Below are positions 1 to 6,097 of a stretch of 6,097 nucleotides of DNA, one piece after another. The DNA comes from Planctomycetaceae bacterium TMED10 (lineage in GTDB: Bacteria > Planctomycetota > Planctomycetia > Pirellulales > UBA7805), in assembly GCA_002168195.1 (NCBI GenBank), contig NHBP01000092.1, positions 1-6,097 on the forward strand. Reading direction: 5' to 3'. Numbering within the stretch: position 1 is the first letter of the stretch; each line of letters starts with the position of its first letter. The notes under the pieces were generated by a model. That model had not been told where the DNA came from and made no database searches. It was given only the letters and a program-made list of their open reading frames with translations. The position numbers and the translations under genes are program-made.

Positions 1-1
1 G

Positions 2-1780
2 CCCGGATTGTCCCAGGAGGAGTTGGGTACATTTTCACGTTGGATCGTTGCCGGTGCTCCTGGACCGACGCGGGGCGAGATGGCGGCCCTCAGGAAATCG
101 GCAAAGGAGGGGGTGATTCAACGCTGGGAATCTTTTCTCAATCAATCGGATCCGCGATCTTCGCTCGTGAGTCGCTATATTTTCGAGCATATTTTTCTCG
201 CCTCCATCAACTTCGAACAGGCGCCGGGCGAATTTTATAAATTGGTCCGCTCGGTCACCCCGCCGGGAGAATATCCGATACGGCGGATCATCACCGCGCG
301 GCCTTTCGATACGCCGTATCTCCCGGGCATCAAGAAGTGTTACTATCGACTTCAGAAGATCACTTCCTCTTATGTCCAAAAGTCATTCTTTCTATGGTCG
401 CTCAGCGACCAGATGCTGACGCGTTTAGAGGCGTTGTTTTATAAAACTCAATGGCCCGAGGGAGGCGATCTGAATCCGGGCTACGGCAGTCATAACCCGT
501 TTGAGGTTTTCGCAGCCATGCCGGCAAAGAGTCGCTCACTCTTTTTGCTGGAAAATTCGAAACTCATTGCCAGTGGTATGATTCGCGGACCAGTTTGTGT
601 CGGCAATCTCGCAACGTATGCAATTAAAGACTATTTCTGGGTGTTCTTTGTCAATCCTGATTCGGATCCATCGGTGAAAAATCCTGAATTAGGACTGAAG
701 AGTTGGACAGACTTCATGAGCTTCGCCGTCTGGGGGAATGCAGCTTACGAAAAAGCCTATGCCAAAACCCTTGCAGCCTACAAACCAAACGGCTACTCCA
801 TTGAAGATATCTGGGACGGGGACAAGGAGAATTTAAATGCTTGGCTGACTATTTTGCGGAATGAAACTAACGCGACAGTTTTGCATGGGCGTAAAGGTGG
901 CATCCCACCGACGTTTTGGTTGATCGATTACAGTGGCTACGAAAGACTTTACTATTCTTTGGTGGCCGATTACCAGTATTGGGGTGGTGAGCAATCGAAG
1001 ATCGCGACGTGGGAGTTTATGGGATATTTACGTCAGGAGTTCGAAGACAACTTCCTGCGTTTGCTTCCCGAACAAGATCGTGCCGAGTATCGTAAGCGGT
1101 GGACTCGTGGGATCGGTCAAGAACTTCTATTCACGATGCCATTTCCCGGTGAAAGTGGCGAGACTGACGTTCCGTTGTCATCCCGCGATCCGATTTCGCA
1201 AGTCTTGACGCTCATTCAGGGGCATCTCACCGACAAGGTCAGCGGTCCTGCTGATCCGCTCAACAGCACGTTGTTAGGGGATGTGCAGCTAGAGAAGCCC
1301 ATTCGGAATGTAACCGACTGGGAGCGTGCTGTGAGTCGACTCTCGATGCGCACCGGTGAATCTTTTACATCGTTTCTGCCGAGTGTCAGCTATCTGCGGA
1401 TTCGCTTTGATGATCGTTGGGAGGTTTATACGCTGATTGCCAATCGCAGTTACGCCTTCAATGATGTGATCTTCGATGAAAACGGTGCGCGTCAACCGAA
1501 ACTCGATACGCTCAGCGTATACAAAGGGTTGGTGGGTGATTTCCCCAATCTTTTTGTGAGCCTTTCGGCCGAAGAGGCAAGTGATTGCCTGGTGCAACTA
1601 CGCACAGTCGACAGTGCCGCAGCGTGGCAGCAGTGGAAAGAAAGATACGGTACGTTGCGTAACAGTCGGCCGTTCTGGCCCGTTTTTGATTGGTTTACAG
1701 ACTGGAACTTCGCTAATCAGTCTCCTCAGGCCGGGCATTTGGATTTGCGCTATTACAATTTGCTCGACTCCGATTTCTAA
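2..1780 (+). CDS. cti: Fatty acid cis/trans isomerase (Cti family), 5' end outside window
   Basis: The last 592 codons of a gene that enters from the left edge are visible; the TTG at 8 is in frame but is probably internal. Known Cti proteins are periplasmic c-type haem enzymes of roughly 760-780 residues that turn cis double bonds of membrane lipid acyl chains into trans without double-bond loss, stiffening the membrane under solvent or heat stress. The first visible residues (LSQEELGTFSRWIVAGAP) look like the closing helix of a cytochrome c fold, so the CxxCH site and signal peptide should lie upstream. Family landmarks follow: SRYIFEHIFLA (170-202), RSVTPPG (248-268), ARPFDTP, CYYRL, NPFEVFAAMP, RGPVCVGN (584-607), FWVFFVNPDSD (635-667) and the FWLIDYSGYERLYYSLVA stretch (917-970). 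The segment after it is divergent: GEQSKIATWEFMGYLRQEFE replaces what I recall as a GHQ...YMDFLRMEGE type motif. The family call is firm; activity of this divergent copy is not. Its TAA stop overlaps the convergent neighbour. Confidence 0.88.
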   Translation, partial: PGLSQEELGTFSRWIVAGAPGPTRGEMAALRKSAKEGVIQRWESFLNQSDPRSSLVSRYIFEHIFLASINFEQAPGEFYKLVRSVTPPGEYPIRRIITARPFDTPYLPGIKKCYYRLQKITSSYVQKSFFLWSLSDQMLTRLEALFYKTQWPEGGDLNPGYGSHNPFEVFAAMPAKSRSLFLLENSKLIASGMIRGPVCVGNLATYAIKDYFWVFFVNPDSDPSVKNPELGLKSWTDFMSFAVWGNAAYEKAYAKTLAAYKPNGYSIEDIWDGDKENLNAWLTILRNETNATVLHGRKGGIPPTFWLIDYSGYERLYYSLVADYQYWGGEQSKIATWEFMGYLRQEFEDNFLRLLPEQDRAEYRKRWTRGIGQELLFTMPFPGESGETDVPLSSRDPISQVLTLIQGHLTDKVSGPADPLNSTLLGDVQLEKPIRNVTDWERAVSRLSMRTGESFTSFLPSVSYLRIRFDDRWEVYTLIANRSYAFNDVIFDENGARQPKLDTLSVYKGLVGDFPNLFVSLSAEEASDCLVQLRTVDSAAAWQQWKERYGTLRNSRPFWPVFDWFTDWNFANQSPQAGHLDLRYYNLLDSDF

Positions 1781-2640
1781 GGACGTCTGCCCCAATCTTC
1801 CCGCGGAGGAAGCTGGCCCCCGAGTGTTCTGAGTGCCGCTCGGACATCGCCATCGGTCGAAAGACGGTTATAAACACGCGGCGAAAAATTATTGACCTGC
1901 TTCAGATACCATACGCCCGGTTTGGCTTCATAGAGTCCTGCCTGATTGAGCACTAATTGCGCTTGATTTTCCACCGCACTCGGTGGAGATGGGGCGGTTG
2001 TTTTTGGAGGTGGGGGAGCTGGAATCGGCGTTGCCGCAGGAGGCGTGCTGATCGGTGCCGGCGGTGTGGACGGTGTGGACGGTGTGGACGGTGTGGACGG
2101 TGTGGACGGTGATTCTGCTGCAGGTGCCGGAGCGTTCATCGGATGGACACCCACTCCTACCTCGTCGACATAGACGAGTCGTCCGCCCAGGTCCGCCACA
2201 TATCCAATATAAGCAGCAAGAGCGACACTTCCCAAAAAGAACAGGCAACGGGCAATCGCCTTCCATACCTTGTTGCCGAAGCATGCGAGCAGGAGAATTC
2301 CGCATGCACTGAGCGTGAGCCACCAGACGCGGACGGCCGCGCCGCCGTGCGCGGCGATTTTGGTTTGCACGTCAGGCGCAATTTCGGTACCCAAAGCCGC
2401 GTGGGCCTGCGAACCGGCATTTTTGGCGAGCCACGAGGTACCTGCCGTTGTCAAACCGACTAGAAAGCACAAGATGATGAGCGTTTTACGAAACGTTCCC
2501 CCCCAGACCGAAGTCAGAAAGGCGAGGGGCACCAGTAAAAATGCGAGGACGATCGGAAAATGCACGAGGATGGCATGCCGCATCGCGGGATTCTGCCATG
2601 ACTGCTCCCACATTTTTACAATAGATTCGAGTTCTTGCAT
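1777..2640 (-). CDS. DUF2231-like four-helix membrane protein with Pro-rich linker and C-terminal module
   Basis: This 287-residue protein has three parts. Residues 22-150 form a small membrane domain with segments near 24-46, 51-71, 102-121 and 127-149. It opens with HAILVHFPIVL and closes with GGRLVYVDEVGVGV, both typical of DUF2231 membrane proteins. Histidines 22, 27, 80, 98 and 166 are candidates for the conserved histidines of such proteins; haem binding would be speculation. Residues 168-222 are a disordered-looking linker of Pro, Ala, Ser and Thr that contains five STP units. Residues 223-287 are a soluble module (WYLKQVNNFSPRVYN, then DVRAALRTLGGQLPP) that I do not recognise. The ATG at 2640 is the longest start, but no Shine-Dalgarno sequence precedes it; ATG codons at residues 10 and 20 also precede the domain. 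It lies 49 bases after the monooxygenase, probably as last gene of that transcript, and its TAG stop overlaps the stop of cti. Function is unknown. Confidence 0.82.
   Translation of the reverse strand: MQELESIVKMWEQSWQNPAMRHAILVHFPIVLAFLLVPLAFLTSVWGGTFRKTLIILCFLVGLTTAGTSWLAKNAGSQAHAALGTEIAPDVQTKIAAHGGAAVRVWWLTLSACGILLLACFGNKVWKAIARCLFFLGSVALAAYIGYVADLGGRLVYVDEVGVGVHPMNAPAPAAESPSTPSTPSTPSTPSTPPAPISTPPAATPIPAPPPPKTTAPSPPSAVENQAQLVLNQAGLYEAKPGVWYLKQVNNFSPRVYNRLSTDGDVRAALRTLGGQLPPREDWGRRP
2063..2107 (-). repeat. Five perfect 9-bp tandem repeats coding (STP)n
   Basis: Five identical head-to-tail copies of GGTGTGGAC (plus-strand reading) are followed by a partial copy (GGT) at 2108-2110. On the coding minus strand each unit reads as Ser-Thr-Pro inside the Pro-rich linker of the DUF2231-like protein. 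The unit length is a multiple of three, so gain or loss of copies would lengthen or shorten the linker without a frameshift. The copies are identical even at third codon positions, which suggests recent expansion by slippage rather than selection on the peptide alone. Confidence 0.95.
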
Positions 2641-2689
2641 TGGATTGTTTTGCTTTCAAAAATTTGTTGGCAACCTGTCTGTTTTGTAA

Positions 2690-3838
2690 TCATTCTCCGG
2701 CGGCCATGGCAACCGCGACTTTTTCCATTTCTTTCTCAGGCATGTGTGAAAAAGCTTGATCACGTAACCAGGCGGCGATCGGACTGTGGAGTTGGGTGAG
2801 TCGACTCATACGGCGACCGTGCCGAACGATTTCTTCCGTACGTTTTTTTCGAGAATTTTCAAACTTTTGTAGCGCCTCGCGCACAGAACGTGTCTCGGCG
2901 AAGGCGGTTGCCAATTCCCAGGCATCTTCGATCGCCATGTTGGCCCCCATCGCCGCGAAGGGGGTCGTTGCGTGCGCCGCATCTCCGAGCAGCACTGAAT
3001 TGCCGCGAACCCACTCGCGGAGTGGTGCGATATCGTAGTAAGAATGTTGTATGATTTCTTCTTTCGGCGTCGTACTTACAACCGCATGGACAGGCGCATA
3101 CCACTTTTCCAGTCGCGCAAGAATTTCATCAAGCGATTTGGGACTCTCAGCGCTCCCTTTCCAGGTAAGATACCAGCGAATGTTGCCGTCACCCACATCG
3201 GCCATGCCGGCTTTGCCACCGCGGCCCCAGACGTCAACGTGTGTTTGTGGTGGCAGATCCGGATGCGTACAACGGGTCACGCCACTTGCGCCGCTATAAC
3301 CGGAGTAACGAAGAGGAACATCACCGGCAACCTGTTTGCGTACGGCCGAATGAATGCCATCGGCACCAATCACCAGATCGGCCTGCACACGTTTGCCGCT
3401 GGCAAATTGTAGTTCGACAGAATCGGCATGTTCACGTATGCCCGAACACGTATGGTCGGTTTTGAGCGTTTCCGGAGGTAATTCGGCAAGGATCGCGGCA
3501 AGTAAATCTCCGCGGCGGATTTCATAACTCGGCGCGCCGAATTTCCGCGAAGCATCGCCAACTGGCATCAGCGCAATCAGTTCCCCGTTTTGGTTACGGA
3601 TTTCAGTTTGCTCAAGTTCGATCCCGACGTCTCGAAGATCGACGCCCCATTCGATCAAGCGGGCAATTGCATATGACCAGAGGGTAAACCCGCTAGCACG
3701 CTTCTGAAAGCTACCCTCATCGGTCAAACGATGCTTTTCGTAAATTGAGCAGTGGAATCCCGCCCGCTTGAGCGCGAGCGCGAGGGTGAGTCCTGCAACC
3801 CCGCCGCCAACGATGGCTACACGACCCAAATTTTGCAT
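2690..3838 (-). CDS. Class A FAD-dependent monooxygenase (hydroxylase)
   Basis: A complete 382-residue single-component flavoprotein monooxygenase of the PF01494 fold, of normal length for the family. These cytoplasmic enzymes use NAD(P)H and O2 to hydroxylate or epoxidise aromatic or isoprenoid-like substrates. The N-terminal Rossmann motif is VAIVGGGVAGL (GxGxxG at residues 11-16), with the ribose-binding acidic residue at Glu34 in SIYEK. The conserved arginine region is YEIRRGDL (105-112). The DG motif is GADGIHSAVR (158-167), which contacts both FAD and NAD(P)H. The second FAD motif is LLGDAAHATTP (283-293), followed by MGANMAIEDA (297-306), where many relatives have GQGAN or GQGGC. The pattern resembles salicylate hydroxylase, HpxO or zeaxanthin-epoxidase-like relatives, but substrate cannot be assigned from sequence. 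The ATG at 3838 puts the FAD motif at the usual distance from the N-terminus; only a weak AGGGA lies very close upstream. It follows the transporter gene by 83 bases and precedes the DUF2231-like gene by 49. Confidence 0.92.
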   Translation of the reverse strand: MQNLGRVAIVGGGVAGLTLALALKRAGFHCSIYEKHRLTDEGSFQKRASGFTLWSYAIARLIEWGVDLRDVGIELEQTEIRNQNGELIALMPVGDASRKFGAPSYEIRRGDLLAAILAELPPETLKTDHTCSGIREHADSVELQFASGKRVQADLVIGADGIHSAVRKQVAGDVPLRYSGYSGASGVTRCTHPDLPPQTHVDVWGRGGKAGMADVGDGNIRWYLTWKGSAESPKSLDEILARLEKWYAPVHAVVSTTPKEEIIQHSYYDIAPLREWVRGNSVLLGDAAHATTPFAAMGANMAIEDAWELATAFAETRSVREALQKFENSRKKRTEEIVRHGRRMSRLTQLHSPIAAWLRDQAFSHMPEKEMEKVAVAMAAGE

Positions 3839-3921
3839 CGTCCCTGGACCCCAATTTAAAAGATACTTCCTGTTATCTGATTTCCTTGCGCGGCAAAGCT
3901 ATAGTCTACGCTTTGAACATC

Positions 3922-5208
3922 TCACGAACCACCGCCGGAAGTGGATTTTTCAACGCTCCCTGCACACATCAAAACGATGCCCCCGCTGATGAATAAAAAG
4001 ACCAGGGAAGCCACGCCCCAGCGTGGACTTCCCGTGATTCGGGCGATAAATCCCATCATCAAAGGACCGAGCAATGCGGCATATTGTCCGAGCATATTGT
4101 AGACACCAAAATAAGAAGCGGTGCGTTCTGGTGGAATCAACAGCGAAAACGTGGAACGACTCAGTGCCTGAATGCCTCCCTGAGCACAACCGACCAAAAA
4201 ACCTAGGACGTAGAGACTGCTTAGCGAGAAACCAAAAAGCTGGATGGGGGTGGTGGGCATCATCGCGGCATACCCGACCGTGGCCAGGTAGAGGCCGATG
4301 CCAGCAAATAAAAAGGGACGCGCGCGGTATCTTCCCGCCAGATACGTAACCAACAGCGTACTCGGTACACCGACGACTTGAACCAGGATGAGTGTTCCCA
4401 GCATCGTACTGGTTGAAAATCCAAGCGTCTTTCCATAGTTACTTGCCATGGAGACGACCGTATTCACGCCATCGATATAGAGCCAGTAGGCGATGAGAAA
4501 CAGCAGAAGGGATCGATTCGATGCCATCTCCCGGATCGTTTTTCCGAGTTGCACCAGGCTGGTTCGCATTGCCGTTGGCGGTTGATCTTTTGACGGTTCG
4601 TGGACCAGGAATAACAGCGGCAGGGTAAACAAGAGCCACCAGATCGCAGCAGCAAGGAACGCGATATGGACCGCCTGAGTTTCAGTCGCAAGACCGAATG
4701 CAGCATGATTTTTGACTAGCGCAATGCTTGCGGCAAAGAGAATTACTCCTCCGAGATAACCCATCGCAAAACCGAGTCCCGAGACAAAGTGTCGATTTTT
4801 GGGTGGGCTCACTATCGGTAAAAGCGAGTTGTAAACGATAAACGCACCGTAATAACCAACGGTGCCGAGGATAAAAATGCCGCCGGCAAGTGGCCAATTG
4901 TTGCGACCGACCAAAATCAATCCGCACGTACAGCACATTCCCAGAACAGCAAAGACGACAAGCCATTTTTTTCGACTACGACCGGTGTCGGCGAATGTGC
5001 CGATAAATGGAGCCAAAATAGCACCAGCAAGGCTCGCGACGGATACGAGGATGCCATACCAGAAGGTTTCTTGCGGTGCGGTTAAATCAGCAGCCCAGTA
5101 GCTTTCAAAAAAAATGGGGAAAAAACCGGCCAGAATGCAGAGTGCATACGCGCTCGCTGCCCAGTCGTAAAGGGCCCAGGCGACTTCTTGCCTTGAGAGT
5201 CTTGCCAT
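3922..5208 (-). CDS. MFS transporter, UMF1/Atg22-like family
   Basis: A complete 428-residue inner-membrane protein with about twelve hydrophobic segments. It opens with EVAWALYDWAASAYA (residues 8-22) and AGFFPIFFESYW (27-38), the hallmark of bacterial relatives of the fungal vacuolar effluxer Atg22 (UMF1 family). A loop motif GTFADTGRSRKKW (70-82) between helices 2 and 3 corresponds to the MFS motif A. The second half carries YWLYIDGVNTVV (231-242) and, near 340-376, SRSTFSLLIPPERTASYFG with GLY/GP-rich helices, again family-typical. A hydrophilic central loop (about 203-222) separates the two six-helix halves. Atg22 exports amino acids from vacuoles; substrates of bacterial members are mostly unknown, so export or import direction is not settled. 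The ATG at 5208 gives the short cytoplasmic N-terminus usual for the family; no good Shine-Dalgarno sequence is present. It is the first gene of the likely transporter-monooxygenase-DUF2231 transcript. Confidence 0.92.
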   Translation of the reverse strand: MARLSRQEVAWALYDWAASAYALCILAGFFPIFFESYWAADLTAPQETFWYGILVSVASLAGAILAPFIGTFADTGRSRKKWLVVFAVLGMCCTCGLILVGRNNWPLAGGIFILGTVGYYGAFIVYNSLLPIVSPPKNRHFVSGLGFAMGYLGGVILFAASIALVKNHAAFGLATETQAVHIAFLAAAIWWLLFTLPLLFLVHEPSKDQPPTAMRTSLVQLGKTIREMASNRSLLLFLIAYWLYIDGVNTVVSMASNYGKTLGFSTSTMLGTLILVQVVGVPSTLLVTYLAGRYRARPFLFAGIGLYLATVGYAAMMPTTPIQLFGFSLSSLYVLGFLVGCAQGGIQALSRSTFSLLIPPERTASYFGVYNMLGQYAALLGPLMMGFIARITGSPRWGVASLVFLFISGGIVLMCAGSVEKSTSGGGS

Positions 5209-5248
5209 AAGGGTCCGTCTTTCAGGGAGTTCAAAAGCTTGCCCGCTA

Positions 5249-5267
5249 CACCGCTACAAATGCGGTG
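5249..5267 (-). other. Small inverted repeat in the transporter leader
   Basis: CACCGC (5249-5254) and GCGGTG (5262-5267) form a perfect 6-bp stem around a 7-base loop. It lies 41 bases before the transporter ATG and downstream of the candidate promoter, so it would be in the 5' untranslated leader. There is no T-run behind it, so it is not a standard terminator. It could be an RNA structure or a dyad operator, or chance; short stems like this are common. Confidence 0.3.
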
Positions 5268-5288
5268 CATCGCAATGAAAGTGCTTCC

Positions 5289-5317
5289 GGTATAGCAATG
5301 GGGCATTCACTCGACAA
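5289..5317 (-). promoter_or_regulatory. Candidate sigma-70 type promoter for the transporter operon
   Basis: On the minus strand TTGTCG (-35, 5317-5312) and TATACC (-10, 5294-5289) are separated by exactly 17 bases, each matching four of six consensus positions. Transcription would start near 5282 and leave a leader of about 75 bases before the transporter ATG. The site lies in the largest gap of the window, after the hairpin that probably ends the esterase transcript, which is where a promoter is expected. It remains a visual match only. Confidence 0.35.
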
Positions 5318-5358
5318 GAGGATGGATGGGCAGGTCATCTCTCGCCGGTTTCTATCAT

Positions 5359-5382
5359 TTGCCGTCGAGTCTCGATCGGCAA
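5359..5382 (-). terminator. Hairpin directly after the esterase stop codon
   Basis: One base after the TGA of the esterase gene, TTGCCG pairs with CGGCAA and an inner TCGA pairs with TCGA, giving about ten base pairs with a single bulged A and a GAC loop. The position is that of an intrinsic terminator, but the following minus-strand bases are ATGATAGAAACC with no T-run, so it would be an atypical terminator or an mRNA 3'-end stabiliser. Structure is clear; termination is inferred. Confidence 0.5.
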
Positions 5383-5383
5383 T

Positions 5384-6097
5384 TCATTTCGTTGCGTCGC
5401 GAACCATCTGCTGTTGAAAAAATTTCCAAACCAGTCGATAGATTCCACCTTCTTCGCGTTCAAAGCCTCCGTGACCGAAGTTGCGCATTCGATAGTGCAC
5501 AACGACTGCGTCACTCGGACCAGCCCGATAGGAAAATCTCTGGTTTCCATCGGCTGTTTCAGAAATTTCGGGGGGGCTTTTAATGCCGTTGTGACGGGCC
5601 CAGATTTGCGAACTGATCTCGGCCGGAAGGAACAAATGGCCGGTCGGTGAATCGCCACCATCGTAAGGAATAATCGGATCCCGATCGCCACTAACCTGCA
5701 GCACGGAAACCGCCGGAGTTTCATCGCCCGGTAGATTTAACGCCGTCAATTGCGTGACGATCGCAGCAATCGCAAGAAAGTGGTCCGTTTCGATGGCCAA
5801 TTTATGCGCCATGCCTGCCCCGTTGGAGACGCCCATCGCAAACATCGCATCGGTTTCTAGCTGTTTATATCTGGCGAGTTCTTGGATGACTGCCGTCACG
5901 AAAGTGACATCATCTGCAGTCGATGCTTCCTCACCCAGATTCCAACTTCGCCGGTAGCCCTGTGGATAAACGCCAACGAACGCACCCCGATTAATGAAAG
6001 GTTGCAGTTCTCTAAGAAAATCTCTGTGACGCCCCCCGTTTCCATGAAGGGCAAGCAGGACAGGATAGCGATCTGATGAATCGATGGAGCGTGGCGC
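5384..6097 (-). CDS. LpqC/PHB depolymerase-like alpha/beta-hydrolase esterase, 5' end outside window
   Basis: The last 237 codons are visible; the reading frame is open to the right edge. A GTG at 5899 could be taken as the start of a 171-residue protein, but the 66 codons before it hold essential family parts, so it is internal. Numbering from the first visible residue: YPVLLALHGNGG (11-22) is beta strand plus oxyanion-hole loop; VYPQGYRRSWN (43-53) is typical of polyhydroxybutyrate depolymerase and feruloyl esterase (CE1) relatives; MGVSNGAG (88-95) is the nucleophile elbow with Ser91; SGDRDPIIPY (136-145) supplies Asp140; and RNFGHGGF (205-212) supplies His209. The catalytic triad is therefore complete. 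These enzymes hydrolyse esters, and many are secreted, but any signal peptide would lie outside the window. The substrate is not predictable. It is separated from the next gene by 175 bases and a hairpin, so it is probably a separate transcript. Confidence 0.9.
   Translation of the reverse strand, partial: APRSIDSSDRYPVLLALHGNGGRHRDFLRELQPFINRGAFVGVYPQGYRRSWNLGEEASTADDVTFVTAVIQELARYKQLETDAMFAMGVSNGAGMAHKLAIETDHFLAIAAIVTQLTALNLPGDETPAVSVLQVSGDRDPIIPYDGGDSPTGHLFLPAEISSQIWARHNGIKSPPEISETADGNQRFSYRAGPSDAVVVHYRMRNFGHGGFEREEGGIYRLVWKFFQQQMVRDATK

Noticed and set aside
933..1208. Small open frames nested in cti on both strands
   Set aside because: Low-complexity shadow translations without motifs, lying wholly inside a well-supported coding frame.
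1928..2323. Open frame with a VHT repeat inside the DUF2231-like gene, and matching opposite-strand frames with a VWT repeat
   Set aside because: These are other-frame readings of the 9-bp repeat and have no domain or start context; the DUF2231 frame has clear membrane segments and family motifs.
2641..2671. Promoter before the DUF2231-like gene (TTGCCA ... AACAAT)
   Set aside because: The -35 match is good but the -10 box is weak with an 18-base spacer and would end almost at the ATG, leaving no leader; chance in an A+T-rich gap is likely.
3044..3465. Plus-strand open frames opposite the monooxygenase
   Set aside because: Rich in Arg and His as expected from antisense of a real gene; no recognisable domain or ribosome site.
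3861..3878. Inverted repeat AGATA/TATCT near the monooxygenase start as an operator
   Set aside because: Only five A+T-rich pairs around an eight-base spacer; too weak to claim.
3884..3898. Hairpin between transporter and monooxygenase genes (minus strand CTTTGC, loop CGC, GCAAGG) as a terminator
   Set aside because: Only six pairs including a G-U wobble, no T-run behind it; the gap is short and same-strand, so an operon is still the simpler reading.
1..6097. CRISPR array, insertion sequence, tRNA or toxin-antitoxin pair
   Set aside because: No spaced direct repeats, transposase-like protein, terminal inverted repeats, cloverleaf or small paired genes were seen on either strand.

Overview
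This 6.1 kb window holds five protein genes and very little else. It comes from a chromosome-like, densely coding bacterial stretch with a base composition slightly above 50% G+C by eye. A fatty acid cis/trans isomerase, a periplasmic haem enzyme in its characterised family members, points to a Gram-negative organism. Most such genes are known from Proteobacteria, but the copy here is divergent and clear Shine-Dalgarno sequences are missing at the three visible starts, so I do not assign a phylum. No RNA gene, insertion sequence, integrase, CRISPR array or phage gene is visible.

Layout. Bases 2-1780 (+) are the 3' three quarters of a cti-like fatty acid cis/trans isomerase gene, cut by the left edge. 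Everything else is on the minus strand. Reading in the direction of transcription from the right edge: an alpha/beta-hydrolase of the PHB depolymerase/feruloyl esterase (LpqC-like) type (6097-5384, 5' end outside the window); a hairpin immediately after its stop; a 175-base gap with a candidate promoter and a leader hairpin; a UMF1/Atg22-type major facilitator transporter (5208-3922); a class A FAD-dependent monooxygenase (3838-2690); and a DUF2231-like four-helix membrane protein with a Pro/Ser/Thr-rich linker and a soluble C-terminal module (2640-1777). The last gene runs tail to tail into cti, the two stop codons sharing bases.

How the genes may work together. The transporter, the monooxygenase and the DUF2231-like protein lie head to tail with 83 and 49 base gaps and could be one transcript starting near 5282. 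A flavin hydroxylase beside an exporter-type MFS protein fits modification and transport of a small hydrophobic or aromatic compound, but no substrate can be named. The cis/trans isomerase is a membrane-stiffening response to solvents and heat in characterised bacteria, so the locus could loosely concern membrane or solvent stress; this is inference from adjacency only. I do not see convincing evidence of a wholly new system. The most unusual items are the divergent Cti, the DUF2231 protein with its in-frame 9-bp tandem repeat and unassigned C-terminal module, and the terminator-free convergent stop overlap.
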